Assembly (NCBI GenBank): GCA_035493195.1
Contig: DATJIM010000353.1
Location: 1-18,701, forward strand
Reading direction: 5' to 3'
Length of the DNA: 18,701 nt
Source: Schlegelella_A sp035493195
GTDB taxonomy: Bacteria > Pseudomonadota > Gammaproteobacteria > Burkholderiales > Burkholderiaceae_C
Shown: positions 7,536-16,686 of the stretch, piece by piece
Layout: each line of letters begins with the position of its first letter
Numbering within the stretch: position 1 is the first letter of the stretch
The notes under the pieces: model-generated
Told to the model about the DNA's origin: nothing
The model's database searches: none
What the model saw: only the letters and a program-made list of their open reading frames with translations
Made by a program: the position numbers and the translations under genes

Positions 7536-8066
7536 TCACCGCTGAGCGGTCTGCGGCTGGCGCACCGGCAGCCGCCAGTTCGGGCGAACGTAGTGGCACG
7601 TGTAGCCGTTCGGATACTTCTCGAGGTAGTCCTGGTGCTCGGGCTCGGCTTGCCAGAAGGGGCCCGCGGGAGCGAGCTCGGTGACGACCTTGCCCGGCCA
7701 CAGCCCCGACGCGTCGACGTCGGCGATCGTGTCCTCGGCGACGCGCTTCTGCTCGTCGTTGGTCGTGTAGATCGCCGAGCGGTAGCTCGCGCCGCGATCG
7801 TTGCCCTGTCGGTTCTTCGTCGTCGGGTCGTGGATCTGGAAGAAGAACTCGAGCAGCTGCCGGTACGAGAGGCGCTTCGGATCGAAGACGATCTCGATCG
7901 CCTCGGCGTGCGTGCCGTGGTTTCTGTACGTCGCGTTCGCCACGTCGCCGCCGCTGTAGCCGACGCGCGTCGCGACGACACCAGGCATCTTGCGGATCAG
8001 GTCCTGCATTCCCCAGAAGCAGCCGCCTGCGAGCACCGCGCGCTCGGTCGTGTCGTTCGTGCTCAT
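7536..8066 (-). CDS. msrA: Peptide-methionine (S)-S-oxide reductase MsrA
   Basis: The 176-residue enzyme reduces methionine-S-sulfoxide in oxidised proteins, using thioredoxin-type reductant. The catalytic motif GGCFWGM places the nucleophilic Cys at residue 16. The family signatures GYSGGDVANATYRNHGTHAEAI, FFFQIHDPTTKNRQGND and YRSAIY follow in the expected order, and the protein ends YPNGYTCHYVRPNW. The frame stays open far upstream, but the true start is the ATG at 8066: homology begins there, and a strong GGAGGAAG lies 6-8 bases before it inside the end of msrB. Its ATGA start overlaps the msrB stop by 4 bases, indicating translational coupling. No signal peptide is present, so it acts in the cytosol. 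The identification is secure. Confidence 0.97.
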   Translation of the reverse strand: MSTNDTTERAVLAGGCFWGMQDLIRKMPGVVATRVGYSGGDVANATYRNHGTHAEAIEIVFDPKRLSYRQLLEFFFQIHDPTTKNRQGNDRGASYRSAIYTTNDEQKRVAEDTIADVDASGLWPGKVVTELAPAGPFWQAEPEHQDYLEKYPNGYTCHYVRPNWRLPVRQPQTAQR

Positions 8067-8512
8067 CGCACTTCCTCCACCTGGTCGAGGTACGCGCTGT
8101 AGCCTTCCTTCGCCATGTCGTCGCGATGAATGAAGCGCAGGCTCGCCGAGTTGATGCAGTAGCGCAGGCCGCCGCGGTCGCGCGGGCCGTCGGGGAAGAC
8201 GTGGCCGAGGTGGCTGTCGCCGTGCGCCGAGCGCACCTCGGTGCGGACCATCCCGTACGACGAGTCGTTCAGCTCCTTCACGTTGGCCGGCTCGATCGGC
8301 TTGGTGAAGCTCGGCCAGCCACACCCCGACTCGAACTTGTCGGCCGACGCGAACAGCGGCTCGCCCGAGACGATGTCGACGTAGATGCCGGGCTCGTGGT
8401 TGTGGAGAAGCTCGCCGGTGCCCGGGCGCTCGGTCGCGTTTTGCTGCGTCACGCGATACTGCTCGCCGGTCAGGCGCTTGATCGCTTCGGGTGTCTTCTG
8501 ATACGTGGGCAT
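8063..8512 (-). CDS. msrB: Peptide-methionine (R)-S-oxide reductase MsrB
   Basis: The 149-residue enzyme repairs the R-diastereomer of methionine sulfoxide, complementing MsrA. The catalytic Cys119 lies in RYCINSASLRF. Cys64 in GCGWPSF is the probable resolving residue, and H101/H104 lie in GDSHLGHVF. The paired CxxC motifs of zinc-binding MsrB proteins are absent, so this is the zinc-free type. The start ATG at 8512 is preceded by ACGGAG about 5 bases upstream. It is the first gene of an msrB-msrA operon with a 4-base overlap, giving both reductases from one message. The gene is divergent from the MOSC-protein gene, with a 98-base region between. The identification is secure. Confidence 0.97.
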   Translation of the reverse strand: MPTYQKTPEAIKRLTGEQYRVTQQNATERPGTGELLHNHEPGIYVDIVSGEPLFASADKFESGCGWPSFTKPIEPANVKELNDSSYGMVRTEVRSAHGDSHLGHVFPDGPRDRGGLRYCINSASLRFIHRDDMAKEGYSAYLDQVEEVR

Positions 8513-8520
8513 GAGGTCTC

Positions 8521-8543
8521 CGTGGTCGCGGGTCGTGGTCGCG
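8521..8543. repeat. Short direct repeat upstream of msrB
   Basis: CGTGGTCGCG occurs at 8521-8530 and again at 8534-8543, separated by GGT, just upstream of the msrB start. Two copies one helical turn apart (13-base period) could be a protein-binding site. With a sequence this G/C-rich it may equally be chance. Confidence 0.25.
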
Positions 8544-8610
8544 CCAGCCCGGCAAAGCTTACGCCCGCTGCCACTCGCACGCTCCGCCCTGTCCCTTTCT
8601 CCTGTTCGCG

Positions 8611-9111
8611 ATGCCGTTTCCCGCTTCTTCCTCGCTGGCGCAATTGATCGAAGCTCCGGTGCGTCCGGGCACCGTCGAGTGGATCGGCGCGCGGCCGGCG
8701 CGCGGCGCGCCGATGCGCGTTCTCGATGCCGCCGAGCTCGTCGCCGGCAGGGGAATCGCCGGCGACCGCTACGGCAACGCCGGCGGCGCACGCCAAGTGA
8801 CGCTCGTCGCGGCCGAGAGCCTCGCCGCGATCGCGAGCCACCTCGGCCTCGACGTCGTCGCGCCCGCGGCGCTGCGGCGCAACATCGTCGTGCGCGGAAT
8901 CAATCTCGTCGCCCTCAAGGGACGAAGGGTTCGCATCGGCGAGGCGATCCTCGAGGTGTCCGGCGAATGTCACCCGTGCTCGCGGATCGAGGCCAGCCTC
9001 GGCACCGGCGGCTACAACGCCGCGCGCGGCCTCGGCGGGATCACGGCGCGCGTCGTCGAGGGCGGCACGGTGCGCCTCGGCGATCGCGTCGAGCCGGTCC
9101 GCGCCGCCTGA
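8611..9111 (+). CDS. MOSC-domain protein
   Basis: This 166-residue protein consists almost entirely of a MOSC domain, the C-terminal domain of molybdenum cofactor sulfurases, also found alone in YiiM-like proteins. Visible hallmarks are the ELVAGRGIAGDRYG segment (42-55), the 'LRRNIVVRGINL' strand (88-99) and the conserved Cys pair in GECHPC (C120, C123), followed by GTGGYNAARGLGGITARVVEGG. Stand-alone MOSC proteins are thought to bind molybdopterin or carry sulfur; the substrate here is unknown. The ATG at 8611 has no clear Shine-Dalgarno, so a start slightly further in is possible. It is convergent with the crystallin-like lipoprotein gene, with 6 bases between stop codons. No other molybdenum-cofactor gene is present in the window. 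Confidence 0.88.
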   Translation: MPFPASSSLAQLIEAPVRPGTVEWIGARPARGAPMRVLDAAELVAGRGIAGDRYGNAGGARQVTLVAAESLAAIASHLGLDVVAPAALRRNIVVRGINLVALKGRRVRIGEAILEVSGECHPCSRIEASLGTGGYNAARGLGGITARVVEGGTVRLGDRVEPVRAA

Positions 9112-9117
9112 AGTGGC

Positions 9118-9552
9118 TCAGCAGCTCAGTTTCATCGATTCGATGCGGCCGCCGAAGCCGAGCTTCTCGGCGAGCGAGGGCTCGCGGCTGTCGGGAGTGA
9201 AGCCGACCCAGCGCGCCGACAGGAACTGCTTCTCGTAGAGCGTCAGCGTCGCACGTGGTCCGGTGACGATGCTCTTGATGTCGCGCTTGAGCTGCTGTGC
9301 GCTGCCCTTGTCGAGCGTCTGCAGCTCGACCGGTCCGATCAGCGTCAGCGAGTCGCCATTGAAGTTGCGGTCGCTGTAGAACGACGCCCAGCAGCCGCCT
9401 CGCATCTGCTCGCCCGCGCCCGAGGTCGGCAAGACGACGACTGCGTTGTCTACGGTCGACGACGCCGGTTCCCCGGTGCGCATGGAGGTGCATGCGGCAA
9501 GCGCGAACAGCGCCGCGAGCGCGGCGGCGGGCAAGACGAATCGGCGGGTCAT
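9118..9552 (-). CDS. Beta/gamma-crystallin-like lipoprotein
   Basis: This 144-residue protein starts with a lipoprotein signal peptide, with lipobox LAAC and Cys21 as the predicted lipidation site. The +2 residue is Thr, which favours the outer membrane. The mature part resembles a beta/gamma-crystallin Greek-key fold. 'CWASFYSDRNFNGDSLTL' (about 54-71) matches the Y/F-x(n)-F-x-G pattern of a first motif. A second strand set begins 'ATLTLYEKQF' and ends with LGFGGRIESMKLSC. Such bacterial domains often bind calcium or stiffen envelope proteins. The start ATG at 9552 has AGGAG 8 bases upstream. The frame is open further upstream, but that part is composition-driven. The lipoprotein call is firm; the fold assignment is moderate. 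Confidence 0.8.
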   Translation of the reverse strand: MTRRFVLPAAALAALFALAACTSMRTGEPASSTVDNAVVVLPTSGAGEQMRGGCWASFYSDRNFNGDSLTLIGPVELQTLDKGSAQQLKRDIKSIVTGPRATLTLYEKQFLSARWVGFTPDSREPSLAEKLGFGGRIESMKLSC

Positions 9553-9669
9553 GGACGTCTCCTGGGTGGCAACGATCGGCCCGGGCGATTGGCGTGCCCG
9601 CGACGCTCGCAGTGCACTCGCGCGCACGCTGATGCATGATTGCCGTCCGCTCGACCAGGAGGAAACAAG

Positions 9670-10227
9670 ATGCGCAAGACCATGTTTGCCGCCGTCCTCG
9701 TCTCGACCGCTTTCGCCGCGCACGCCGCCGGCTTCACGCTGTCGAGCCCGACGATCAAGCCCGGCTCGACGCTCACGGACGCGCAGGTCTTCAAGGGGTT
9801 CGGCTGCGAGGGCAAGAACATCTCTCCAGCGCTGAAGTGGAGCGGCGCGCCCGCGGCAACGAAGAGCTACGCGGTCACCGTCTACGACCCCGACGCGCCG
9901 ACCGGATCGGGCTGGTGGCACTGGGTCGTCTACAACATCCCGGCGACCGCGACCGAGCTTCCCGAAGGGGCCGGTGCCGTCGACGGCAAGGGGCAGCTTC
10001 CGGCAGGCGCTGCGCAGGGCAAGACCGACTTCGGCAGCGCCGGCTTCGGCGGCGCATGCCCGCCGCCGGGCGACAAGCCGCACCGCTACATCTTCACCGT
10101 CTACGCTCTGAAGACCGACAAGATCGACGTGCCGGCGGACGCCAGCGCCGCGCTGGTCGGCTTCATGATCCACGCCAACCAGCTCGGCAAGGCGAGCTTC
10201 GAAGCGAAGTACGGCCGCAAGAAGTGA
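9670..10227 (+). CDS. YbhB/YbcL-family PEBP-like protein, periplasmic
   Basis: This 185-residue protein belongs to the phosphatidylethanolamine-binding protein / Raf-kinase-inhibitor-like family found in bacteria as YbhB and YbcL. A signal peptide covers residues 1-20 (cleavage near AHAA-G), placing it in the periplasm like YbcL. Family motifs are 'ISPALKWSGAP' (about 49-59), the ligand-site DPDAPTGSGWWHWVVYNIP (about 77-95) and KPHRYIFTVYAL (about 140-151). The ATG at 9670 is chosen over an in-frame ATG at 9640 because AGGAGG lies 7 bases upstream and the signal peptide then begins at once. It is divergent from the crystallin-like lipoprotein gene. The ligand and role are unknown for most bacterial members. 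Confidence 0.92.
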   Translation: MRKTMFAAVLVSTAFAAHAAGFTLSSPTIKPGSTLTDAQVFKGFGCEGKNISPALKWSGAPAATKSYAVTVYDPDAPTGSGWWHWVVYNIPATATELPEGAGAVDGKGQLPAGAAQGKTDFGSAGFGGACPPPGDKPHRYIFTVYALKTDKIDVPADASAALVGFMIHANQLGKASFEAKYGRKK

Positions 10228-10235
10228 TGTGCTAG

Positions 10236-10254
10236 CCGTCAGGGCGCCTGGCGG
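10236..10254. terminator. Possible bidirectional terminator hairpin
   Basis: CCGTCAGG-GCG-CCTGGCGG forms an 8-pair stem with one G-T wobble and a 3-base loop. It sits between the convergent PEBP-like and cupin genes and overlaps the cupin stop codon. There is no T-run on either strand, so intrinsic termination would be weak. Confidence 0.3.
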
Positions 10255-10604
10255 CCGCCGCTGTCGCCGGCGTCGCCGTTGCGCAGCAGCAGCGTCATCA
10301 GCACCGCCGAGTCGACGCGCGCACTGAGCGAGAAAGGCTGGAACGCCCGCAGCACGACGAGCTGCCCGGGGCCGAGGCGGCGCACGCCGCCCGGCATCTG
10401 CACTTCGACGTCGCCTTCGAGGCAATGAATCGTGCATTCGTCGTCGACGTGGTGCTCGGGGATGTCGCGCCGTGCCGGCAGCACCAGGTGCAGCAGCTGG
10501 ATGCGGTCGGTCTTGATCAGGCTCGTGCTGACCGAATCGTGCAGCGCCGGCCCGAGCGGGCGGATGTCGATGACGTCGAGCAGGTGAGCGTGCGGCAGGG
10601 CCAT
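10239..10604 (-). CDS. Small single-domain cupin protein
   Basis: This 121-residue protein consists of one cupin barrel. 'IPEHHVDDECTIHCLEGDVEVQMPGG' (around residues 50-76) matches the first cupin motif with its metal-ligand His/Glu set. 'LGPGQLVVLRAFQPFSLSA' matches the second region, in which the usual second His is not evident. Metal binding and catalysis are therefore uncertain; it may be a sensor-like or binding cupin. The start ATG at 10604 has GGAGG 5 bases upstream. An open frame continues further upstream, but without a better start. It is divergent from the Hsp20-Lon cassette across a 127-base region and convergent with the PEBP-like gene. No signal peptide is present. Confidence 0.8.
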   Translation of the reverse strand: MALPHAHLLDVIDIRPLGPALHDSVSTSLIKTDRIQLLHLVLPARRDIPEHHVDDECTIHCLEGDVEVQMPGGVRRLGPGQLVVLRAFQPFSLSARVDSAVLMTLLLRNGDAGDSGGRQAP

Positions 10605-10731
10605 GGGTCCTCCAGCGGCGTCCGGAGCAAGCCCGGTGCCCGCGAGCCTAGCGCAGCCGGCGCCCCGATTGCCCGGACGGTCGGGCGGCGGGCTTGTGAT
10701 CGACGACTTCGCCGACATCTACGGGGCTCCC

Positions 10732-11142
10732 ATGAACCACCGATCCGACCCCGAGGACCGCATGTGGTCGCAGGCCGTCGAGCTGATTGCCGAGGCCGGG
10801 CGGCTGCATCGCCAGTTCTTCCGCCTTGCTGCCGTCGAGACCGCGCCAGCGTGGGAGCCGCCGATCGACGTCTTCGAGGACGAGCGTGAGATCGTCGTCG
10901 TCGTCGCGATGCCGGGAGTCGCCGCCGAGCGCATCCACGTCGCGCTCGACGGCGCCACGCTCGTCGTTCGCGGCACGCGGACGCTGCCCTTCGACGGCAC
11001 ACGCTATCGCCTGCGCCAGCTCGAGATTCCGTACGGCGCGTTCGAGCGCCGCTTCGCGCTGCCGTCCGGGAGGTTCGAGGTCGGCCGACCCGAGCTCGTG
11101 CAGGGCTGCCTCGTCCTCAGACTCGGCAAGCGAGAACGCTGA
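10732..11142 (+). CDS. Hsp20/alpha-crystallin-family small chaperone (short form)
   Basis: This 136-residue protein carries a small heat-shock-protein core. The alpha-crystallin domain runs from about 42 (WEPPIDVFEDEREIVVVVAMPGV) to 131, ending 'GCLVLRLGK', which corresponds to the family G-V-L strand. It lacks the C-terminal I-x-I/V tail that normally joins dimers into large oligomers, so it may form small assemblies or work with the second Hsp20 downstream. The ATG at 10732 is the best start by homology. The frame is open upstream and a GTG at 10696 is an alternative. It ends one base before the lon start, so the two genes are almost certainly translated together. The likely role is to hold unfolded proteins for Lon or for refolding. 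Confidence 0.82.
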   Translation: MNHRSDPEDRMWSQAVELIAEAGRLHRQFFRLAAVETAPAWEPPIDVFEDEREIVVVVAMPGVAAERIHVALDGATLVVRGTRTLPFDGTRYRLRQLEIPYGAFERRFALPSGRFEVGRPELVQGCLVLRLGKRER

Positions 11143-11143
11143 C

Positions 11144-13597
<2,454 letters not shown>

Positions 13598-13632
13598 GCC
13601 GCCGCCGGCCTCGCGGGCACGGCGGATGCCGC

Positions 13633-13668
13633 GCCATGGACCCATCCGTTCAGGAGGTCTCCCATGGC
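13633..13668 (+). promoter_or_regulatory. Candidate RNA-thermometer hairpin over the hsp20 start codon
   Basis: GCCATGG (13633-13639) can pair perfectly with CCATGGC (13662-13668), which contains the ATG at 13664. ACC (13640-13642) can then pair with GGT (13656-13658) of the AGGAGG Shine-Dalgarno, leaving a CTC bulge. The folded leader would mask both ribosome-binding elements, the logic of ROSE and fourU thermometers ahead of hsp20 genes. No fourU tract is present, and the arm is the self-complementary CCATGG, so chance is possible. Confidence 0.35.
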
Positions 13669-14446
13669 AAATCGTTATCTGACTCCGTGGTCGGGATCGC
13701 GCCAGTGGCTCGGCGACCCGCTCTCCCAACTTCAGCGCGAGATCGATCGCGCCTTCGACGAAGCCTTCGGCGGCGGCAGTGGCCGCCCGGGCCAAGGCGG
13801 CGTGACGATGAGCGCGCCGCGCATCGACATGCACGAGGAAAACGGCGAGCTCTGTCTGCGCGCCGACCTGCCCGGCATGCAGCCGCAAGAGCTCGACGTC
13901 CGCGTCGACGGCGACATGCTGACGATCAGCGGCGAGCGCAAGAGCGAGCAGAACCGCAACGAGCGGGACTACCACGTCATGGAGCGCAGCCACGGGCGCT
14001 TCCATCGCAGCATCCAGCTGCCGTTCTCGCCGAATCCCGATGAAGTGCGCGCCGAGGTGCGGCACGGCGTCCTCGAGGTCCACATTCCGAAGCACGCGGC
14101 GCAGGAGCGCAGCCGTCGCATCCAGGTGCGCGGCGAGAGCGGCCAGGCATCGGGCGGCACGGCGATGACGCAGGCGGTCGGCGGCGGCGGCTCGAGCGGC
14201 GGCACTGGTTCGAGTGGCAGCAGTGGTTCGAGCGGCGGCGAGCGCGCGACGAGCGATGCGTCGAGCGCCGCGGTGTCGAGCGGCAATGTCGGCCAGGGCC
14301 CGGGCGGATCGAGCTCGTCGGCTCCCGGCACGGGCAGCGGTGCCAAGGGCGGCCAGGGCGGCGGCATGGCCGGAAGCGGTGGCGGCCCGACGACGGCACC
14401 CGCCGGCGAGAGCGCGTCGTCGCCTTCGACCTCCGGCGGTCGTTGA
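13664..14446 (+). CDS. Hsp20/alpha-crystallin-family chaperone with Gly/Ser-rich tail
   Basis: This 260-residue small heat-shock protein has an N-terminal arm (1-48), an alpha-crystallin domain (about 50-143, including the A-D-L-P-G segment near 67-71 and the HGVLEVHIPK strand), and the oligomerisation motif I153-Q-V155. A typical member ends here, at about 150-160 residues. This one continues for about 104 residues, nearly all Gly, Ser, Ala and Thr, with no predicted fold. Holdase activity for unfolded proteins follows from the family; the tail is unexplained. The start at 13664 has AGGAGG 5 bases upstream, with a possible masking hairpin. The gene lies 66 bases downstream of lon and is probably its operon partner. 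It ends just before a strong hairpin. Confidence 0.92.
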   Translation: MANRYLTPWSGSRQWLGDPLSQLQREIDRAFDEAFGGGSGRPGQGGVTMSAPRIDMHEENGELCLRADLPGMQPQELDVRVDGDMLTISGERKSEQNRNERDYHVMERSHGRFHRSIQLPFSPNPDEVRAEVRHGVLEVHIPKHAAQERSRRIQVRGESGQASGGTAMTQAVGGGGSSGGTGSSGSSGSSGGERATSDASSAAVSSGNVGQGPGGSSSSAPGTGSGAKGGQGGGMAGSGGGPTTAPAGESASSPSTSGGR

Positions 14447-14451
14447 TGCGC

Positions 14452-14478
14452 GCGCCGCGGCGACGATCGCCGCGGCGC
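14452..14478 (+). terminator. Perfect 12-pair hairpin after hsp20
   Basis: GCGCCGCGGCGA (14452-14463), loop CGA and TCGCCGCGGCGC (14467-14478) form a perfect 12-pair stem. It begins 5 bases after the hsp20 stop and 47 bases before the next gene. It lacks a T-run, so it may be a weak or factor-assisted terminator, or a 3'-end stabiliser, closing the Hsp20-Lon-Hsp20 transcript. Confidence 0.5.
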
Positions 14479-14525
14479 TAAGCTCGCACGATCGTCACCA
14501 CCGGCAGCGCCTGCTGCCCGCGGCC

Positions 14526-16067
14526 ATGGTCACCACGATCGGTTCCGACACCCCGGTCTTCGTTGTCGGCGCCGGAATCATGGGCGCAGGAATCGCGCAG
14601 GTCGCGGCACAGGCCGGGCACGCGGTGCAGCTGTTCGACAGCCGCGAAGGTGCCGCCGCGAGCGCATGCGCCAAGCTCGCGGCGACGCTCGACGGCCTCG
14701 CCGCCAAGGGCAGGCTCGACGCTGCCGAAGCCAAGGCGATCGCCGCGCGCGTCGTCGCAGCGACGACGCTCGCCGACGCCGCGCGCGCCGGCGTCGTCGT
14801 CGAGGCGATCGTCGAGAGCCTCGATGCCAAGCGCGCGCTCTTTCGCGACCTCGAGGCGATCGTCGGCGAGCGAGCGATCCTGGCGTCGAACCCGTCGTCG
14901 ATCTCGATCACCGCGCTCGCCAAGGAACTGCGATCGCCGGGCCGCTTCGTCGGCATGCACTTCTTCAACCCGGTGCCGCTGATGAAGCTCGTCGAGGTCG
15001 TCTCCGGCCTCGCGACCGACGCCGCCGCCGCCGCGGCGATCTTTGAGCTCGCGAAGCGCTGGGGCAAGACGCCAGTGCACGCGCGGTCGACGCCGGGCTT
15101 CATCGTCAACCGGATCGCGCGCCCGTACTACGCCGAGGCGCTCGCGCTGCTGCACGAGCGGCTCGCCGAACCGGCGACGATCGACGCGTGCCTGCGCGGC
15201 GCCGGCTTTCGCATGGGCCCGTGCGAGCTGATGGACCTGATCGGCCACGACACCAACTTCGCCGTCACGCAGTCGGTGTTCGACGCCAACTTCGGCGACA
15301 AGCGCTATCAGCCCTCGCTCGTGCAGCGCGAGATGGTCGACGGCGGTCTGCTCGGCCGCAAGTCGGGACGCGGCTTTTTCGCGTACCCGCCGGGCGCACC
15401 GTCGTCGCCTGCCGACGCGTTCGATGCGCGGCCGGTTCCTGCCGGCGCGATCGTCGCGCTGCACGGCCGCGGCGTCGCCGTCGATCGCTGGGCGGCGCGC
15501 CTCGTGGACGCTGACGTCCGCTTCGAAGCCGACCCGTCGAGTCGCTGGATGGGCCTGCAGACCGCCATCGGCGAGCTGCGCCTCAGCGACGGTCGCGCTG
15601 CGACGCGCGTCGCCGCCGAAGCGGGCGTGCGTGATCTCGCCGTGTTCGACCTCGCCATCGCTCCAGGCGGCGGCGAGCCTGGGACACCGCTCGCGGTCGC
15701 GTTCGCCGCGAGCGCATCGGCCGCGTGGCGCGAGCAGGCCGCCGAGTGGCTGCGCATCGCCGGCTGGCGACCGCAGCCGATCGGCGATTCGCCCGGGCTC
15801 GTCGTCGCGCGCACGATCGCGATGCTCGTCAACGAAGCGGCAGACGCGGTCCATCAGGGCGTCTGCACGGACGAGGGCGCCGACCTGGCGATGAAGCTCG
15901 GCGTTGCCTACCCCGCGGGGCCGTTCGAGTTCCTCGCGCGCTGGAACGCGACCGCGGTCGCATCGCTGATCGACCACCTCGATGCGCACTACCGCGGCGA
16001 GCGCTACCGCGTCAGTCCGGCGCTGCGCGATCGCGCCTGCCTGTCGCGGCTCGCGCCCGCCGCCTGA
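14526..16067 (+). CDS. 3-hydroxyacyl-CoA dehydrogenase, PaaH/PaaC-like
   Basis: This 513-residue enzyme oxidises 3-hydroxyacyl-CoA to 3-ketoacyl-CoA with NAD+ in the cytosol, in beta-oxidation or aromatic-acid degradation. The N-terminal Rossmann domain has GAGIMG (15-20). The catalytic pair is H145 (in GMHFFNP) and E157, and N195 lies in GFIVNR; the spacing matches known SCHAD enzymes. A first C-terminal 3HCDH domain (about 188-290) includes DLIGHDTNF. After a linker, a second, shorter one (about 420-505, SPGLVVARTIAMLVNEAADA) follows, as in PaaH-type proteins of about 500 residues. The ATG at 14526 directly precedes the Rossmann strand; no Shine-Dalgarno is evident. N122-P-S-S replaces the usual N-T-S-S, a small departure next to the substrate site. 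No other phenylacetate-pathway gene is nearby, so the substrate is open. Confidence 0.92.
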   Translation: MVTTIGSDTPVFVVGAGIMGAGIAQVAAQAGHAVQLFDSREGAAASACAKLAATLDGLAAKGRLDAAEAKAIAARVVAATTLADAARAGVVVEAIVESLDAKRALFRDLEAIVGERAILASNPSSISITALAKELRSPGRFVGMHFFNPVPLMKLVEVVSGLATDAAAAAAIFELAKRWGKTPVHARSTPGFIVNRIARPYYAEALALLHERLAEPATIDACLRGAGFRMGPCELMDLIGHDTNFAVTQSVFDANFGDKRYQPSLVQREMVDGGLLGRKSGRGFFAYPPGAPSSPADAFDARPVPAGAIVALHGRGVAVDRWAARLVDADVRFEADPSSRWMGLQTAIGELRLSDGRAATRVAAEAGVRDLAVFDLAIAPGGGEPGTPLAVAFAASASAAWREQAAEWLRIAGWRPQPIGDSPGLVVARTIAMLVNEAADAVHQGVCTDEGADLAMKLGVAYPAGPFEFLARWNATAVASLIDHLDAHYRGERYRVSPALRDRACLSRLAPAA

Positions 16068-16097
16068 CCGCGGCCGCGCCGATGCGACCGACCGGCA

Positions 16098-16132
16098 AGC
16101 TCGCGTCGGACAGCGTCCCGAGCTCGCGTCGG
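16098..16132. repeat. 12-base direct repeat in the intergenic region before the BON gene
   Basis: AGCTCGCGTCGG occurs at 16098-16109 and again at 16121-16132, a 23-base period. It lies in the 157-base region between the dehydrogenase stop and the BON lipoprotein start. Two direct copies about two helical turns apart are compatible with a regulator site. Chance cannot be excluded in sequence this CG-rich. Confidence 0.3.
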
Positions 16133-16153
16133 TCGAGGGAGCGACGTGCGTTT

Positions 16154-16171
16154 CGCGCGCTCAAGCGCGCG
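16154..16171 (+). terminator. Perfect 8-pair hairpin downstream of the dehydrogenase gene
   Basis: CGCGCGCT-CA-AGCGCGCG is a perfect inverted repeat; the drawn stem would open to a 4-base loop. It lies 87 bases after the dehydrogenase stop and 53 bases before the BON lipoprotein start. No T-run follows, so it may be a weak terminator or part of the BON gene's leader. Confidence 0.35.
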
Positions 16172-16224
16172 TTGCGCTGCCGACAATGCGCCACGCCAAC
16201 TCTCGGCAAGCCAAGGAGAACTCA

Positions 16225-16677
16225 ATGCGAACCAATCGAACCCCCGTCGCTCTCGTCTCGATGCTCGCGGCAGCCGCGCTGCTCGCGGCGTGCGAGAAGA
16301 AGACGACGACGGTCAGCGATACCCCGGGAAGCACGACCTCGACGACGACGTCGACGACCGTGACGCCGTCGCCGGCGGCGTCGGACGCGATGGCGACGAC
16401 GAAGAGCACGATGGAAAACGCCGCGTCGGCGACCGAACGCGGGATGGCCAAGGCGGGCGACAAGCTCGACGACGCCGCGATCACGGGCAAGGTGAAGACC
16501 GCGCTGATCGCCGACCCCGACGTCAAGGCGCTGAAGATCGACGTCGACACCAAGGACAACGTCGTCACCCTGAACGGCACCGCCAACACGCAGGCGAGCG
16601 CCGACAAGGCGGTCACGATCGCCAAGGGCGTCGAGGGCGTGAAGTCGGTCGAGAACCGACTGACGGTCAAGCCCTGA
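16225..16677 (+). CDS. BON-domain lipoprotein
   Basis: This 150-residue protein has a lipoprotein signal peptide with lipobox LAAC (Cys23), a Thr/Ser-rich flexible linker (about 27-60), a short helical segment, and one BON domain (about 82-150). The BON domain includes DDAAITGKVKTALI, IDVDTKDNVVTLNGT and the closing GVKSVENRLTV. BON proteins such as OsmY and DolP bind phospholipid or protect the envelope under osmotic and other stress. Lipidation would anchor this one facing the periplasm. The start ATG at 16225 has AAGGAG about 6 bases upstream; the frame is open further upstream only inside the dehydrogenase gene. Its stop lies 9 bases from that of the convergent amidohydrolase gene. The identification is firm. 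Confidence 0.93.
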   Translation: MRTNRTPVALVSMLAAAALLAACEKKTTTVSDTPGSTTSTTTSTTVTPSPAASDAMATTKSTMENAASATERGMAKAGDKLDDAAITGKVKTALIADPDVKALKIDVDTKDNVVTLNGTANTQASADKAVTIAKGVEGVKSVENRLTVKP

Positions 16678-16686
16678 TCGACGACG

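Noticed and set aside
10605..10731. CCCCGATT as a possible sigma-32 -10 element before the Hsp20-Lon genes
   Set aside because: No CTTGAA-like -35 element lies at the proper distance, and CCCC runs are common in this composition.
10722..10753. CGGGG/CCCCG pairing around the first hsp20 start as a second RNA thermometer
   Set aside because: Only five pairs with a long loop; too weak to separate from background in GC-rich sequence.
14214..14525. N-terminal extension of the 3-hydroxyacyl-CoA dehydrogenase into the hsp20 gene
   Set aside because: The extension is Ala/Arg-rich, arises from the other frame of the Gly/Ser-coding tail, and homology begins only at the ATG at 14526.
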